The notes: generated by a model not told the origin, from the letters alone. A stretch of 64,000 bases of DNA from Candidatus Krumholzibacteriota bacterium (GCA_034520215.1 JAXHNR010000001.1:434001-498000), one strand, 5' to 3'; positions 1 to 8,630 are shown, counted from the stretch's first letter. A program made the numbers and translations.

Positions 1-767
1 AGTTCGGCGATGTTAAAAAGAATGTAGGGAGGGCTGTTAATCTGCTTGGTAAAGTTGATAACGCTACCATAGTGCTCCCGGAGTTGTTCAATACAGGTTA
101 TTTATTTAAGAATAAGAAAGAACTCATCTCGCTTGCCGAAACTGTACCGGGTGGATATACGACTAGCCAGATCAAAAAAATAACTAAAAAGAACAATCTT
201 AATGTAGTCTTTGGTATCGCGCAAAAAGTCAAGAAAAAGGTGTATAATTCAGCGGTATTTGTTAATTCCGAGGGAAAGGTTGATTCATATCGTAAAGTTC
301 ATCTGTTTGACCGTGAAAAATTTCTTTTTGATCACGGAACATCACTGAAAGTCAAGTCAACAGATGAAGCTAAACTCGGCTTTATGATCTGTTTCGACTG
401 GCTCTTTCCGGAAGCGGCGCGCACACTTACTTTAAAAGGAGCTCAAGTACTATGTCATCCCAGCAATCTGGTTTTACCTTACGGTCAGGATGCGATGATA
501 ACCAGATGTATAGAAAACAGGGTATTTGCCATAACGGCTAACAGGATAGGGGTTGAGCGCAGAGGACCGGTTCGTCTTGAGTTCACCGGAAAGAGCCAGA
601 TTGTCAGCCCTGACGGGGAAGTGCTTGTATCAGTAGGCAGCCGCAGTGAATCATTGAAGGTTATTGATATAGATATCAGTGAGGCCGATGATAAGAATAT
701 AAACGCGAATAATAATGTTATAGAAGATAGATTTTCTTCTTATTATTCCGTAATTACTGATAAATAG
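1..767 (+). CDS. Nitrilase-superfamily carbon-nitrogen hydrolase (5' end missing)
   Basis: The reading frame is open from the left edge of the window (codons begin at position 3), so the N-terminus is cut off. The GTG at 72 is internal, because it falls inside the conserved Glu motif. The nitrilase catalytic triad is visible: Glu in LPELFNTGY, Lys in YRKVHLFDREK and Cys in MICFDWLFPEAARTL. A later stretch, CIENRVFAITANR, is also typical of the family. These enzymes hydrolyse C-N bonds of amides or nitriles in the cytoplasm through a Cys thioester. The substrate cannot be read from the sequence. The family is certain; the specific activity is unknown. Confidence 0.88.
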   Translation, partial: FGDVKKNVGRAVNLLGKVDNATIVLPELFNTGYLFKNKKELISLAETVPGGYTTSQIKKITKKNNLNVVFGIAQKVKKKVYNSAVFVNSEGKVDSYRKVHLFDREKFLFDHGTSLKVKSTDEAKLGFMICFDWLFPEAARTLTLKGAQVLCHPSNLVLPYGQDAMITRCIENRVFAITANRIGVERRGPVRLEFTGKSQIVSPDGEVLVSVGSRSESLKVIDIDISEADDKNINANNNVIEDRFSSYYSVITDK

Positions 768-1084
768 AATAACCTGGTTGTACTTTTAGGCTTTCTTCAG
801 TTTTTTCTATAATTTTTTTCAGCTGCGGAATTGCGGCCGGGAACATTTCTCACATCTTAACTCAATTTCGCAAAACGCACTGCGCGTCAATGCAATACTT
901 CCCTTCAATCCCTTCTTTTTCCTTAAAATCTCTTATCATGTCCTTATAATCCCACATTTTCAGGGACCTGTAACCTTGGCATAATCTTTGCGGAAATATT
1001 CGGTAAAATTGAAGTGAGAATAGTATTTTTCTTCGGAAAATTAGTTACAGGCAAGTTTTTATTGTATATCCAAAGGAGATAAGA
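768..1084 (+). other. Intergenic region with operon promoter
   Basis: This 317-nt gap lies between the hydrolase stop and the MCP-like gene. It holds the sigma54-like element at 976-991 and a Shine-Dalgarno AAGGAGAT at 1072-1079. The T-rich stretch near 800-822 could end transcription of the upstream gene, but no good stem precedes it. No other gene is visible. Confidence 0.5.
976..991 (+). promoter_or_regulatory. Candidate sigma54 (-24/-12) promoter
   Basis: The sequence TTGGCATAATCTTTGC matches the sigma54 pattern TGGCAC-N5-TTGC. The invariant GG (978-979) and GC (990-991) are exactly 10 nt apart. It lies about 95 nt upstream of the GTG start of the MCP-like gene and points into that operon. 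A sigma54 activator with an intact GAFTGA loop is encoded in this window (32564-37237), so the factor is probably present. No upstream activator site could be identified. Confidence 0.6.
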
Positions 1085-3055
1085 GTGAGGAATAAAGGAA
1101 ATAGTCCGGTTTTGACTTCACCGTGGAAGATAGGTGTACTGGTTGCTCTATTACTTATGATCACAAATGTGGGCGTTGGATATTATATTGTAAATCAATA
1201 TGGTATTGATCTCAAATGGCTTAGTAATAATAGCAATGTATGGGGAATTGAAACATTTACCTTTTTTAAGGAAGTTTTCCCGCTTGCTGCTGGAATCATT
1301 CTATGTTCTCTCTTTTCCTATTTTGTCATTGCCTCAGCAGTAAGAAGGTATAGATATTATGTGGATTCCGGCCAGGATTACCGGAAGTTAGTTTCTATTG
1401 CAGATAGTATAGATGATCTTACTAATCCGACTCAGATAGCGCGTCTTTCAAATTATCCGGAACTCCAGAATATTCTAAGAAATTACGGAGACAAAATCAG
1501 AGAAATATCAGAGGGGATTAACTCTAAAGAAGAGCAGTTTGATACCGCGAAACTTGAGAAGGAAATTGATTCTGTATTAAATGGGAAACCCATTCTCCAG
1601 TCGTCCAGTGAAGAAAAGCCTTGGGCGGATCTTATAAGGAAACTCGATGAAGGCTTCAGGATAAAAGATAAAATTATAGAAGAAGCAAAAGAAGCAAATG
1701 AGACGTTGGAAGATGAAAGAAAAAAGATGAATCAAATGGGTCTCTCATTAGGCAAAGTTATTGAATCCGCCGATGCCGCAATCAAAGATATGTCTTCTAT
1801 AACATCCCCCGCTTCACAGGCGAGGGAGTTCCTTAATGACAACAGAAATATATCTCCCGCGGAAAACAGCGGGCAAGAGGCAGCTGAAGTTAAATCCGCG
1901 ATATCGAATATGAAAAAATCGCTCAATAAACTTGAAGAGGGCAGTATCGCGATGAGAGATTTTTCCGAGAAGAATAACGGCCTCGCGCTTAACATCGCGT
2001 TAATGGCCGCCCGGGGAAATATTGGTGAAGGTGATCTGGCCGGATTTGCCGAGAAAGCCAGAGAAACGGCTGAAAAATTTAATAAACTTGGCGGCGCGGT
2101 AATAAGTTTGCACAAGGATTTGGATAGTAATTATAAGGTATTCAAGTCGTCTCTGTTAAATGGTGACACCAGAGAGAGTTCTGTAAGTCAAAGTGCTGAA
2201 GAAATCGTTTCACGGATCACAGCCGATTTAGAGGAAAGAAAGGGCAAACTCGAAAATAATCTTTTGAGACTTAAAAATGATCTTGAGCGTATCGATGCGA
2301 TCTTCAGGGGAAATTCTGATCAGATATTAGCAGATTCTGAGAACGAGCTGAAGCGTGAGTCTGAATACTCCGAGAAGAACGAAGGCACTGTTGAGATAGA
2401 CCAAAGCGCCGGAGATATAAAGAGTGATTCCGAGGAAGAATTTGTAATCAGCAACGGGTCAAACTGGGACAGTAATAAACTGGATGAAGAAGAAAGCCAG
2501 CCAATGGCTGATAATCCTTCTACTTCCGAAACTGCTAGTGAAGTGAATGTGGAAAGACCGGAAGATGCTTTTTCGTCAGATTTTGCATCTAAAGAAGTAT
2601 TAAAGTCTGATAATGAAAACATAAAAGATGATTCTGACAGTTCTGATGTTACAAGAGAAGAATCTCAGGATGATTCATTTGCTTCCTTGGATGTTATTCA
2701 AAATGATAAATCTGCCGAGTCAAAAGATATTAATGTTGAGTTTGTAGAAAATGCGGCCGATGAGGTTACGGGTGAATTTGGAGAAGAAAAAACGGAAGAG
2801 AACCCGTTAGCCGAAGACAAGTTAGTTGACAGTGAAACTTCCAAAATGGAAATAAAGGAAAGCAAAGAATCCAGGCCTGATAGCCTTGGTCTGGAAGTTG
2901 CCTACAGGAAACACCTGGATAAGTCTGTCAGGAGTCAATCGAAAGCGTCAAAGCCGGATGAGAATTCAGGTGAAAAAGAAAGTGATGAGGGGCCAATTGT
3001 TGATCTGTTTGATCTTGGAGCTGTTGAGATAGAATCCGCCGAAGTACGTCAGTGA
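1085..3055 (+). CDS. Membrane-bound MCP-like signalling protein, degenerate
   Basis: A 656-residue protein starts at GTG 1085, behind AAGGAGAT. Two membrane segments are visible (about residues 14-36 and 62-84) with only a short loop between them, so there is no large periplasmic sensor. A long coiled coil follows. Around residues 295-340, NNGLALNIALMAARGN followed by a GFAEKARETAEKF stretch resembles the chemoreceptor hairpin tip (NLLALNAAIEAARAGE...FAVVADEVRKLAE) but with many changes. The last 230 residues are acidic, Ser/Glu-rich and low in complexity. It is first in an operon with a CheA/CheW-like protein 8 nt downstream, so it probably scaffolds that protein at the membrane. The MCP relation is inferred from the motif; ligand and output are unknown. 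Confidence 0.6.
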   Translation: MRNKGNSPVLTSPWKIGVLVALLLMITNVGVGYYIVNQYGIDLKWLSNNSNVWGIETFTFFKEVFPLAAGIILCSLFSYFVIASAVRRYRYYVDSGQDYRKLVSIADSIDDLTNPTQIARLSNYPELQNILRNYGDKIREISEGINSKEEQFDTAKLEKEIDSVLNGKPILQSSSEEKPWADLIRKLDEGFRIKDKIIEEAKEANETLEDERKKMNQMGLSLGKVIESADAAIKDMSSITSPASQAREFLNDNRNISPAENSGQEAAEVKSAISNMKKSLNKLEEGSIAMRDFSEKNNGLALNIALMAARGNIGEGDLAGFAEKARETAEKFNKLGGAVISLHKDLDSNYKVFKSSLLNGDTRESSVSQSAEEIVSRITADLEERKGKLENNLLRLKNDLERIDAIFRGNSDQILADSENELKRESEYSEKNEGTVEIDQSAGDIKSDSEEEFVISNGSNWDSNKLDEEESQPMADNPSTSETASEVNVERPEDAFSSDFASKEVLKSDNENIKDDSDSSDVTREESQDDSFASLDVIQNDKSAESKDINVEFVENAADEVTGEFGEEKTEENPLAEDKLVDSETSKMEIKESKESRPDSLGLEVAYRKHLDKSVRSQSKASKPDENSGEKESDEGPIVDLFDLGAVEIESAEVRQ

Positions 3056-3063
3056 GGTGAATC

Positions 3064-4638
3064 TTGCCGGAATTAGGAAATGAAAATATAGAACTTTTCA
3101 AGAAGCAGATAGGTGACCACACAGAAAAACTCGCCCTTCTTATGGATAATTCATCAGGTGAGTTGATAAATGAAACAATCCTTGGAAGAGTATGTTTTGC
3201 TAACAAACTTCTTGAAGGAAGTTCGAGGATGCTGGGGCTGAGTGACTGGAGTGAAACACTCGTTATACTTCGCGAGTTCTTGGAAAAAATTAATAACGGG
3301 GGATGGACATGGGATGAAAATAAGTCTCAAGTGATATCTGAAATTATTGAAATTGAAGAACGGATCACCGATTCTATTTCCTCGCCGGATTTTGAAGATA
3401 ATTGGAACCGCACCGTGTTTGAGGGAGTAAAGAAGGAAATTGAATTGCTCCGAGTAGAATACGAACAAGATGTTCAGTCTACATCTATTTCTAATAACGG
3501 CAGTTCTGACAAGGAATCTGTTTATATAGATCCGCCGCATCAGATGCAGTCCAATAAAGATGATTTTAATGTGTTTGAAGAGTTGACCGGCTTGTTCGAA
3601 TATCTGCGAAATGAATTTAAATCCTGTATTGATAATAATGATCTTTTAGATCAGATGACGAATGAATTCGAACTCAAATTTGAAGAAAGCAAGTTTTACA
3701 TGAATCTTGTAGGCAGCATTATAAATAAAATTACAGGTAGAAGGGGACATCCTTCCGCTGAAATTTCAAGCAAGCATCTTATTGACGGTATAAGAGATGT
3801 TGTAAAAATATACAGTCAAATGAAGAACCGGAAAATAGTTTTTAACACGAATTCGGATGAATTTTTAATAAGCGGAGAAGCGGCATCCGCATTCGCGGAA
3901 ATAATTTCGAACTGTATTTCTGATATAATATCGCTGCAAATAGACGGCGAAGATGATCTAACGATAAAAGTTGACGTTACATGTGAGGGATCATACTTGG
4001 AAGTAATTGTGAGTGATGATTGTAAGCGCTATCTTAAGGGTTCTGAGATAGATCAAGATGATCCGGCGGCTTTTTACAAGGGATTGCTTTTTGTTAGAGA
4101 TATTCTAAGAGCTTGGGGAGGATTACTCTGGGTTGAACCCGGGAGAAGTAAAGACTTCAGGTTTAAGTTTACTTTTCCAACCGACGGCGACAAGACAGAT
4201 TATCATGTATTCAAAGCAATGGGGAAAGAAATATGTATTCCTTTACGATGTATGGAAGAGGCAGGTGAATTCGATCCGGATAAAAATGAGATAGTCTTCG
4301 AAGACGGCAGATATTATATAGATTTCAACAGCAAAAAAATACAGGTATTTGGAATGCGGGAATTAGTGTCTGAAGAAAATAATTCCTTAGACGAAAGCAG
4401 CAATATAATTATAGTCGGATCTGCGGAAGAGAGAATCGGGATCTTCTCGAACGGTCCCGGTTATAGATTTGAAGGTTTAAAAGCTCAACACGTGGAAGAA
4501 AGCTGGGGATCTATTTCAAGATATTCGCTGCAAATCGGTGATCTCAGCTGTTTTGTGCTCGATGTCCCGATGCTTTTCAAGAGGATTGAAAATTTAAGGA
4601 GTCTTGAAACTGAATTTGTGGGATCCGTCTCCGGCTAA
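3064..4638 (+). CDS. CheA/CheW-like signalling protein without phosphoacceptor His
   Basis: A 524-residue protein starts at TTG 3064, 5 nt after the Shine-Dalgarno GAGGTGA that overlaps the previous stop. Residues 1-115 resemble a CheA P1 (HPt) domain, but in FANKLLEGSSRMLGL the histidine of the usual AHTLKGSAGMLG is replaced (Lys at the aligned position). Residues about 205-380 resemble a GHKL ATPase. The N-box Glu and Asn are present (FAEIISNCIS) and the end is typical (WGGLLWVEPG), but the Gly-rich G1 box reads SDDCKRYL and is degenerate. Residues 385-524 look like a CheW domain (VFKAMGKEICIPLRCMEEAG). This is probably a structural or allosteric relay partner of the MCP-like protein rather than an active histidine kinase. 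ATP binding is uncertain. Confidence 0.6.
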   Translation: MPELGNENIELFKKQIGDHTEKLALLMDNSSGELINETILGRVCFANKLLEGSSRMLGLSDWSETLVILREFLEKINNGGWTWDENKSQVISEIIEIEERITDSISSPDFEDNWNRTVFEGVKKEIELLRVEYEQDVQSTSISNNGSSDKESVYIDPPHQMQSNKDDFNVFEELTGLFEYLRNEFKSCIDNNDLLDQMTNEFELKFEESKFYMNLVGSIINKITGRRGHPSAEISSKHLIDGIRDVVKIYSQMKNRKIVFNTNSDEFLISGEAASAFAEIISNCISDIISLQIDGEDDLTIKVDVTCEGSYLEVIVSDDCKRYLKGSEIDQDDPAAFYKGLLFVRDILRAWGGLLWVEPGRSKDFRFKFTFPTDGDKTDYHVFKAMGKEICIPLRCMEEAGEFDPDKNEIVFEDGRYYIDFNSKKIQVFGMRELVSEENNSLDESSNIIIVGSAEERIGIFSNGPGYRFEGLKAQHVEESWGSISRYSLQIGDLSCFVLDVPMLFKRIENLRSLETEFVGSVSG

Positions 4639-4706
4639 TATAGAGGAGATATGAAATAAATTGTAATGGTAATCGCGTGCGTGGTTTAAACAATAGAGAG
4701 GTTGTC

Positions 4707-4943
4707 ATGGGAAAAGAACAACAGCATGACTATGGTAAAATCATCATCGGAGGACATGACGACATTCATGATGTAATGACTTCTGTTGAAGCTGCTGATT
4801 ATCTTAAAATGCATGTTAAAACAGTATGTCGTTTAGCTAAGGAAAGAAAGATTCCGGCTAAAAAGGTGGGAAGCGAGTGGAGATTTCTCAGAAGCGTACT
4901 CGATAGATGGCTTGCCCAGGAAGAAGTTATAAGTTCTTCTTGA
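4707..4943 (+). CDS. Excisionase/MerR-type helix-turn-helix protein
   Basis: A small DNA-binding protein of 78 residues. I chose ATG 4707 over the upstream GTG 4677 because GAGAGG lies 5 nt before it. The domain MTSVEAADYLKMHVKTV then VGSEWRFLRSVLDRWL (about residues 24-70) is the excisionase/helix_turn_helix_17 fold, with the usual Lys-x-Gly-x-x-Trp-Arg turn. Such domains bind DNA or act as adaptors, and no effector domain is attached. It sits between the CheA-like gene and the STAS-GAF-HD-GYP gene (28 nt to the latter), so it is probably the transcriptional or adaptor arm of this signalling operon. Its target is unknown. Confidence 0.75.
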   Translation: MGKEQQHDYGKIIIGGHDDIHDVMTSVEAADYLKMHVKTVCRLAKERKIPAKKVGSEWRFLRSVLDRWLAQEEVISSS

Positions 4944-4971
4944 AAAGGCCGATTGCCGCTGGAGATAAGAT

Positions 4972-6711
4972 ATGGCAAAAACTTTGTTTAAAAGGGTAGA
5001 AGTAGATCAGCCCCATGTTGCTGTATTCAAAATTTCGGGTAACCTTGGCTTCCATCAGAATAACAAGATAAAAAAGCTTGTTGATGAATGTCTGAGAAGG
5101 AAATTCAAGAAAGTAGTTTTTGATTTTTTGGATCTGTCATCTCTCGGTGGCGGTGTTGCAAGGATATTCCGGGATTTCTTAATAGAATACCGAAGGATGG
5201 GATATACGGTTAATTTTGTCGTAAAAAATGATGTTGTCCTTGATTTTCTAAGGAGTGGAGATATTGATGTTCCGATATACTCCACTCTAGAGGCGGCTTT
5301 GAATACTTCAGAAGATATATCCCGTCATGAAACGGGAGAAGGTCAGACAGATAAAGAGGATAATAAGGAAACGGAAAAAGTTAAGACGGGGAGCGGTGGT
5401 AATAATGGAGAAGACAGCAGAAAGCCGGACGCGTTAAAGGAAAAAACAGGCTCGAGTGCTGAAAGTGCCCGGAAGAATAGTAACGGGGATGCTGTTTCAG
5501 AAATATTCAGTGAAGGATACCAGGATATATCTATATTCCCGGAAAGAATCAAAACTAAAGATTCAAACAATGAAGAAAAGGGTATGGGGAAGAGCAAACA
5601 CGAGGTAAACGCCGATATTAATATAAAATTAAGGCGTAGAATACTGGAATTAAAGACCCTATTCTCAATAAGTACCGATTTTAACAAAATACATAACAAG
5701 GAAAAACTCCTGGACATATTCCTCTTAACGGCAATAGCCCAGGGGGGTGTTGAGTCGGCTGTCTTCTTGGAAAAGAAAGGCGAACATTTAGTTCCCGTTG
5801 TTTCCAAAGGTGTTGATAAGAAGAGAATGGAAGATTTTAATATCAATATACAAAATTTAAGGAGAGTTGGGGGAAGGAGAACCCTGACTCATATTGATGA
5901 TATTGTTGATGAAGATCAGAGAAGAATATTTAAAACAAATGAATTTGAGTATATATGTCCATTTATCGTAGATAAGGGTATAGCCGGTGTTTTTGTGATC
6001 GGGAAAAGACTTTCCGGACATGAAATGAACGAAGAGAATTTTGAATTCCTCAACATTCTAGCCAGTGTTGCCGAAAGTGCCTACAGGAATTCTATCATGT
6101 TTGAAAGAGAGAATGAGAGAACTCTGGGAATCGTTAAAACTCTTATTTCTATGATAGAAGAAAACACCCTTTTAAAAGGCACTTCCGAATTTGTTTCTCG
6201 TTATGTTGGAGTCCTCGCGAAAAAGCTGAATTATCCGGACGAGCATTTTAAAGATCTGATTTATGGAACAGTTCTTCGGGATATGGGTATGATAAAAATA
6301 AGTGATCTCATAATAAAAACCCCCCGGGAATTATCCAAGAACGAATGGTCAATAATTAAAAAACATCCCGATGACGGCGCTGAGATGCTGCGGAGGATGG
6401 GATTTAATAACCATGTTGTAGATATAGTAAAGAGTCATCACGAAAGATTCAACGGAGAAGGTTATCCTCGGGGATTAAGAGGCAAGGAAATTCCTTTGGG
6501 GGGCAGGATAATATCGGTAGTAGAAAGTTATTCCGCTATGATTCATGACAGGCCCACAAGAGCGGCCCTTTCGGAGAAGGAAGCACTAAACACACTGAAA
6601 GAAAATTACGGCCTCAGGTATGACAGGGAAATCACCCGCACCTTCGCCAGAGTTATGGAAAGAGAGTTTGCCAGGTCTATTACCAACAAAGAAGTTATGG
6701 CGAAAGGCTAG
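4972..6711 (+). CDS. STAS-GAF-HD-GYP protein with altered HD motif
   Basis: A 579-residue protein starts at ATG 4972 behind GGAG. Residues 1-112 look like a STAS/anti-sigma-antagonist fold (VFDFLDLSSLGGG), without the usual Ser-Ser-Gly phosphosite. A charged, low-complexity linker spans about 113-215. A GAF-like sensor spans about 225-375, and an HD-GYP-type domain spans about 395-560. In HD-GYP phosphodiesterases the metal-binding motif reads LHDIGK. Here it is LRDMGM, so the His is lost, and the later DAMTS reads SAMIH. HHERFNGEGYPRGL, with the GYP, is kept. It is therefore probably a c-di-GMP sensor or regulatory partner rather than an enzyme. The next gene, 3 nt downstream, carries the intact domain, which suggests the pair work together. 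Confidence 0.75.
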   Translation: MAKTLFKRVEVDQPHVAVFKISGNLGFHQNNKIKKLVDECLRRKFKKVVFDFLDLSSLGGGVARIFRDFLIEYRRMGYTVNFVVKNDVVLDFLRSGDIDVPIYSTLEAALNTSEDISRHETGEGQTDKEDNKETEKVKTGSGGNNGEDSRKPDALKEKTGSSAESARKNSNGDAVSEIFSEGYQDISIFPERIKTKDSNNEEKGMGKSKHEVNADINIKLRRRILELKTLFSISTDFNKIHNKEKLLDIFLLTAIAQGGVESAVFLEKKGEHLVPVVSKGVDKKRMEDFNINIQNLRRVGGRRTLTHIDDIVDEDQRRIFKTNEFEYICPFIVDKGIAGVFVIGKRLSGHEMNEENFEFLNILASVAESAYRNSIMFERENERTLGIVKTLISMIEENTLLKGTSEFVSRYVGVLAKKLNYPDEHFKDLIYGTVLRDMGMIKISDLIIKTPRELSKNEWSIIKKHPDDGAEMLRRMGFNNHVVDIVKSHHERFNGEGYPRGLRGKEIPLGGRIISVVESYSAMIHDRPTRAALSEKEALNTLKENYGLRYDREITRTFARVMEREFARSITNKEVMAKG

Positions 6712-6714
6712 ATA

Positions 6715-8247
6715 TTGAACGGAAATATTCTTATAGTCGATGATGATCCGAATGTAGTAGAGATAATTACTGAATCTCTTGGCAGAGAGGGGTATGTAAT
6801 CGAATCGGCGTATGACGGTAAAGACGCCCTTGACAAGTTTGAACGATTTGATCCTGATCTTGTGATTCTCGATACTGTTCTTCCGGAACTGGATGGCTTC
6901 GAAGTCTGCAGTCGTATGCTCACGGATAAAAAGAAGCCTGATATTCCTGTAGTTATGATGTCCGATAATATTATGTCCGATTCAATCAGGGAAAGCGCTA
7001 AATATGGCGCTAAGGAAATAATCAAGAAACCATTCACCGTAGCTGAGATTGTAACTAAGATTAACAAATATTTTATAGACGCTTATGAGAAGAGAGATAT
7101 CATATCAAGAAACGAATCTCTGGAAATGGAAGTTAAAAAGAATCAGATTGATTATGATAATATGCACAAGAAGCTAAAGCTTAAGGTCCTGAATCTTAGG
7201 GCTCTTTCTGATTTAAGCCAGGATTTGAACAAACTCAGGGAACCTCAGGAGATCATACATATACTGTGCCTTACTTTAATGGGACAGATGGGCATAAGTT
7301 CAGTGGCTATATTCAACAGTGAGAATTTAGATGCGGGGGAATTGTCATTTGCCGGCGGCATAGGGGTTCAGGAATACGACCTTAAAGATCTGACTTTTTC
7401 AAGGGACAGTAAGTTGATCGAATATCTTGTGTCAAAAGAAGGGGTTCTCGACCTTAAAAATCACAATACCAGCAGTGAAGTTGCTGAAGAAGTAAAAACA
7501 ATTATTAATCTTGATTTTAGATACTGTATTCTGATGGTTGTTAAATCAAACTTTATTGGAATTATTCTACTCGGTAACAAAATTAATAATCAGGATTATT
7601 CAGAGAATGATTTAGAAATGTTCAATTTCCTGAGCCACTCAGCAGCCAACGGGCTGGCAAACTCCAGGCTGTATTCTAAATTACAGAATACATATTTATC
7701 GACAATCAAGGTTCTTGTATCGACAATAGAAGCTAAGGATCCCTATACAAATGGTCACACCAAAAGAGTTGTTAAATTTGCCAACCTTCTTGCGGAAAGA
7801 CTTCATCTCAGCAAGAAGGAACAAGAGATAGTCAGTTTCGGCGCTGCTCTTCACGATATTGGCAAGCTGGGCGTTTATGAAAATATATTAAATAAATCCG
7901 GTGAATTGACGGAAAAGGAATGGAAAGTAATAAAAAGCCATCCTGAAATCGGGGCCAATATAATAAAAGACATGGATTTTCTTAGGCTGGCGAGTGATCT
8001 AGTCAGGCATCATCATGAAAGGCTCGACGGGAACGGGTATCCCGACGGACTCAAGGCTGATGAAATATCAATTGGAGCGAGGATAGTTGCCGTAGCGGAC
8101 AGCTTTGATGCCATGACAAGCAACCGCCCCTATAGAGAACCGCTTTCATACGAAGAAGCTATTAGCCAATTGATTGAACAGACCGATAAATTTGATGAGA
8201 AAATTATCCGCCATCTTTCCGATTTGGTAGAATCTAAAATAATTTAA
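6715..8247 (+). CDS. Response regulator REC-GAF-HD-GYP c-di-GMP phosphodiesterase
   Basis: A 510-residue protein starts at TTG 6715, three bases after the previous stop. Residues 1-120 are a receiver domain with all key residues: the Asp pair in IVDDDPNV, phosphoacceptor Asp in VILDTVLPELDGFEV and Lys in KKPF. A short coiled coil leads to a GAF domain (about 155-320) and then an intact HD-GYP domain (about 335-510). Intact motifs are LHDIGKLG, HHHERLDGNGYPDGL and AVADSFDAMTSNRPYR. The family hydrolyses c-di-GMP. As the last gene of the operon, and the only one with a clean enzymatic domain, it is the likely output. The kinase that phosphorylates its REC domain is not evident, because the CheA-like protein upstream lacks its His. 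Confidence 0.88.
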   Translation: MNGNILIVDDDPNVVEIITESLGREGYVIESAYDGKDALDKFERFDPDLVILDTVLPELDGFEVCSRMLTDKKKPDIPVVMMSDNIMSDSIRESAKYGAKEIIKKPFTVAEIVTKINKYFIDAYEKRDIISRNESLEMEVKKNQIDYDNMHKKLKLKVLNLRALSDLSQDLNKLREPQEIIHILCLTLMGQMGISSVAIFNSENLDAGELSFAGGIGVQEYDLKDLTFSRDSKLIEYLVSKEGVLDLKNHNTSSEVAEEVKTIINLDFRYCILMVVKSNFIGIILLGNKINNQDYSENDLEMFNFLSHSAANGLANSRLYSKLQNTYLSTIKVLVSTIEAKDPYTNGHTKRVVKFANLLAERLHLSKKEQEIVSFGAALHDIGKLGVYENILNKSGELTEKEWKVIKSHPEIGANIIKDMDFLRLASDLVRHHHERLDGNGYPDGLKADEISIGARIVAVADSFDAMTSNRPYREPLSYEEAISQLIEQTDKFDEKIIRHLSDLVESKII

Positions 8248-8489
8248 AGGCAGATTTATTATTGCCTGACCGGGCTGCTACTTATATTCCATTGTAAATT
8301 TACTTGACACCTTTCTCTCGGAAACGGGAAACCCCTCCGCGAATTCAATTTAGGTACGTGAACAGAGGCTAACTTACCTTAAGTGTAAATTAGGGTTACT
8401 ATATATTTAATTATGTATCATAAGTTTGGTTCCTCTAAAGCCATTATATGGCAAGCTTTTACGTTTAAACCAAGTATCTATTCGCAGTC

Positions 8490-8504
8490 TGGAATCTTTT
8501 TTGC
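8490..8504 (+). promoter_or_regulatory. Second candidate sigma54 promoter
   Basis: TGGAATCTTTTTTGC has GG (8491-8492) and GC (8503-8504) with exactly 10 nt between them, matching TGGMAY-N5-TTGC. It points away from the HD-GYP operon and toward a region with no plus-strand protein gene, so the transcript would be short and non-coding or antisense to the cdaA 3' end. Confidence 0.45.
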
Positions 8505-8515
8505 GGAGTAATTAT

Positions 8516-8600
8516 AAATGACAGGAAGATAGATTAACAATTTGAGGGAGTGTTGATCCGGTGAGAGGATGATGTGAGGTGGTGGGATTATCACTCCCTT
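8516..8600 (+). ncRNA. Candidate short structured RNA after sigma54-like site
   Basis: An 8-bp inverted repeat, AGGGAGTG (8545-8552) and CACTCCCT (8592-8599), closes a loop that contains a further ATCC/GGAT pairing. It starts about 40 nt downstream of the sigma54-like element. No T-run follows, so a factor-independent terminator is not supported. The hairpin could equally be a processing or termination structure for the convergent cdaA transcript. This is a weak call based on promoter plus hairpin only. Confidence 0.25.
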
Positions 8601-8630
8601 AAAAATTAAATATCCCTTTAAGTAACATTA

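Larger units (their letters stand above)
8248..8630 (+). other. Convergent intergenic region with possible small RNA
   Basis: This 383-nt gap lies between the HD-GYP operon (plus) and cdaA (minus). Besides the sigma54-like site (8490-8504) and hairpin (8545-8599) listed separately, a consensus -35 box TTGACA is visible near 8304 without a convincing -10. No ORF of note is present. Confidence 0.4.

Noticed and set aside
1732..2115. Minus-strand ORF of 127 codons inside the MCP-like gene
   Set aside because: Ser/Leu/Phe-rich shadow of the acidic coding strand, with no Shine-Dalgarno or motif; many similar shadows in the window were left out.
8298..8345. TTGACA near 8304 as a promoter
   Set aside because: No acceptable -10 box at 16-18 nt, and no plus-strand gene follows.
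8441..8460. Another sigma54-like sequence, TGGCAAGCTTTTACG
   Set aside because: The -12 dinucleotide is CG instead of GC, so the invariant element is missing.
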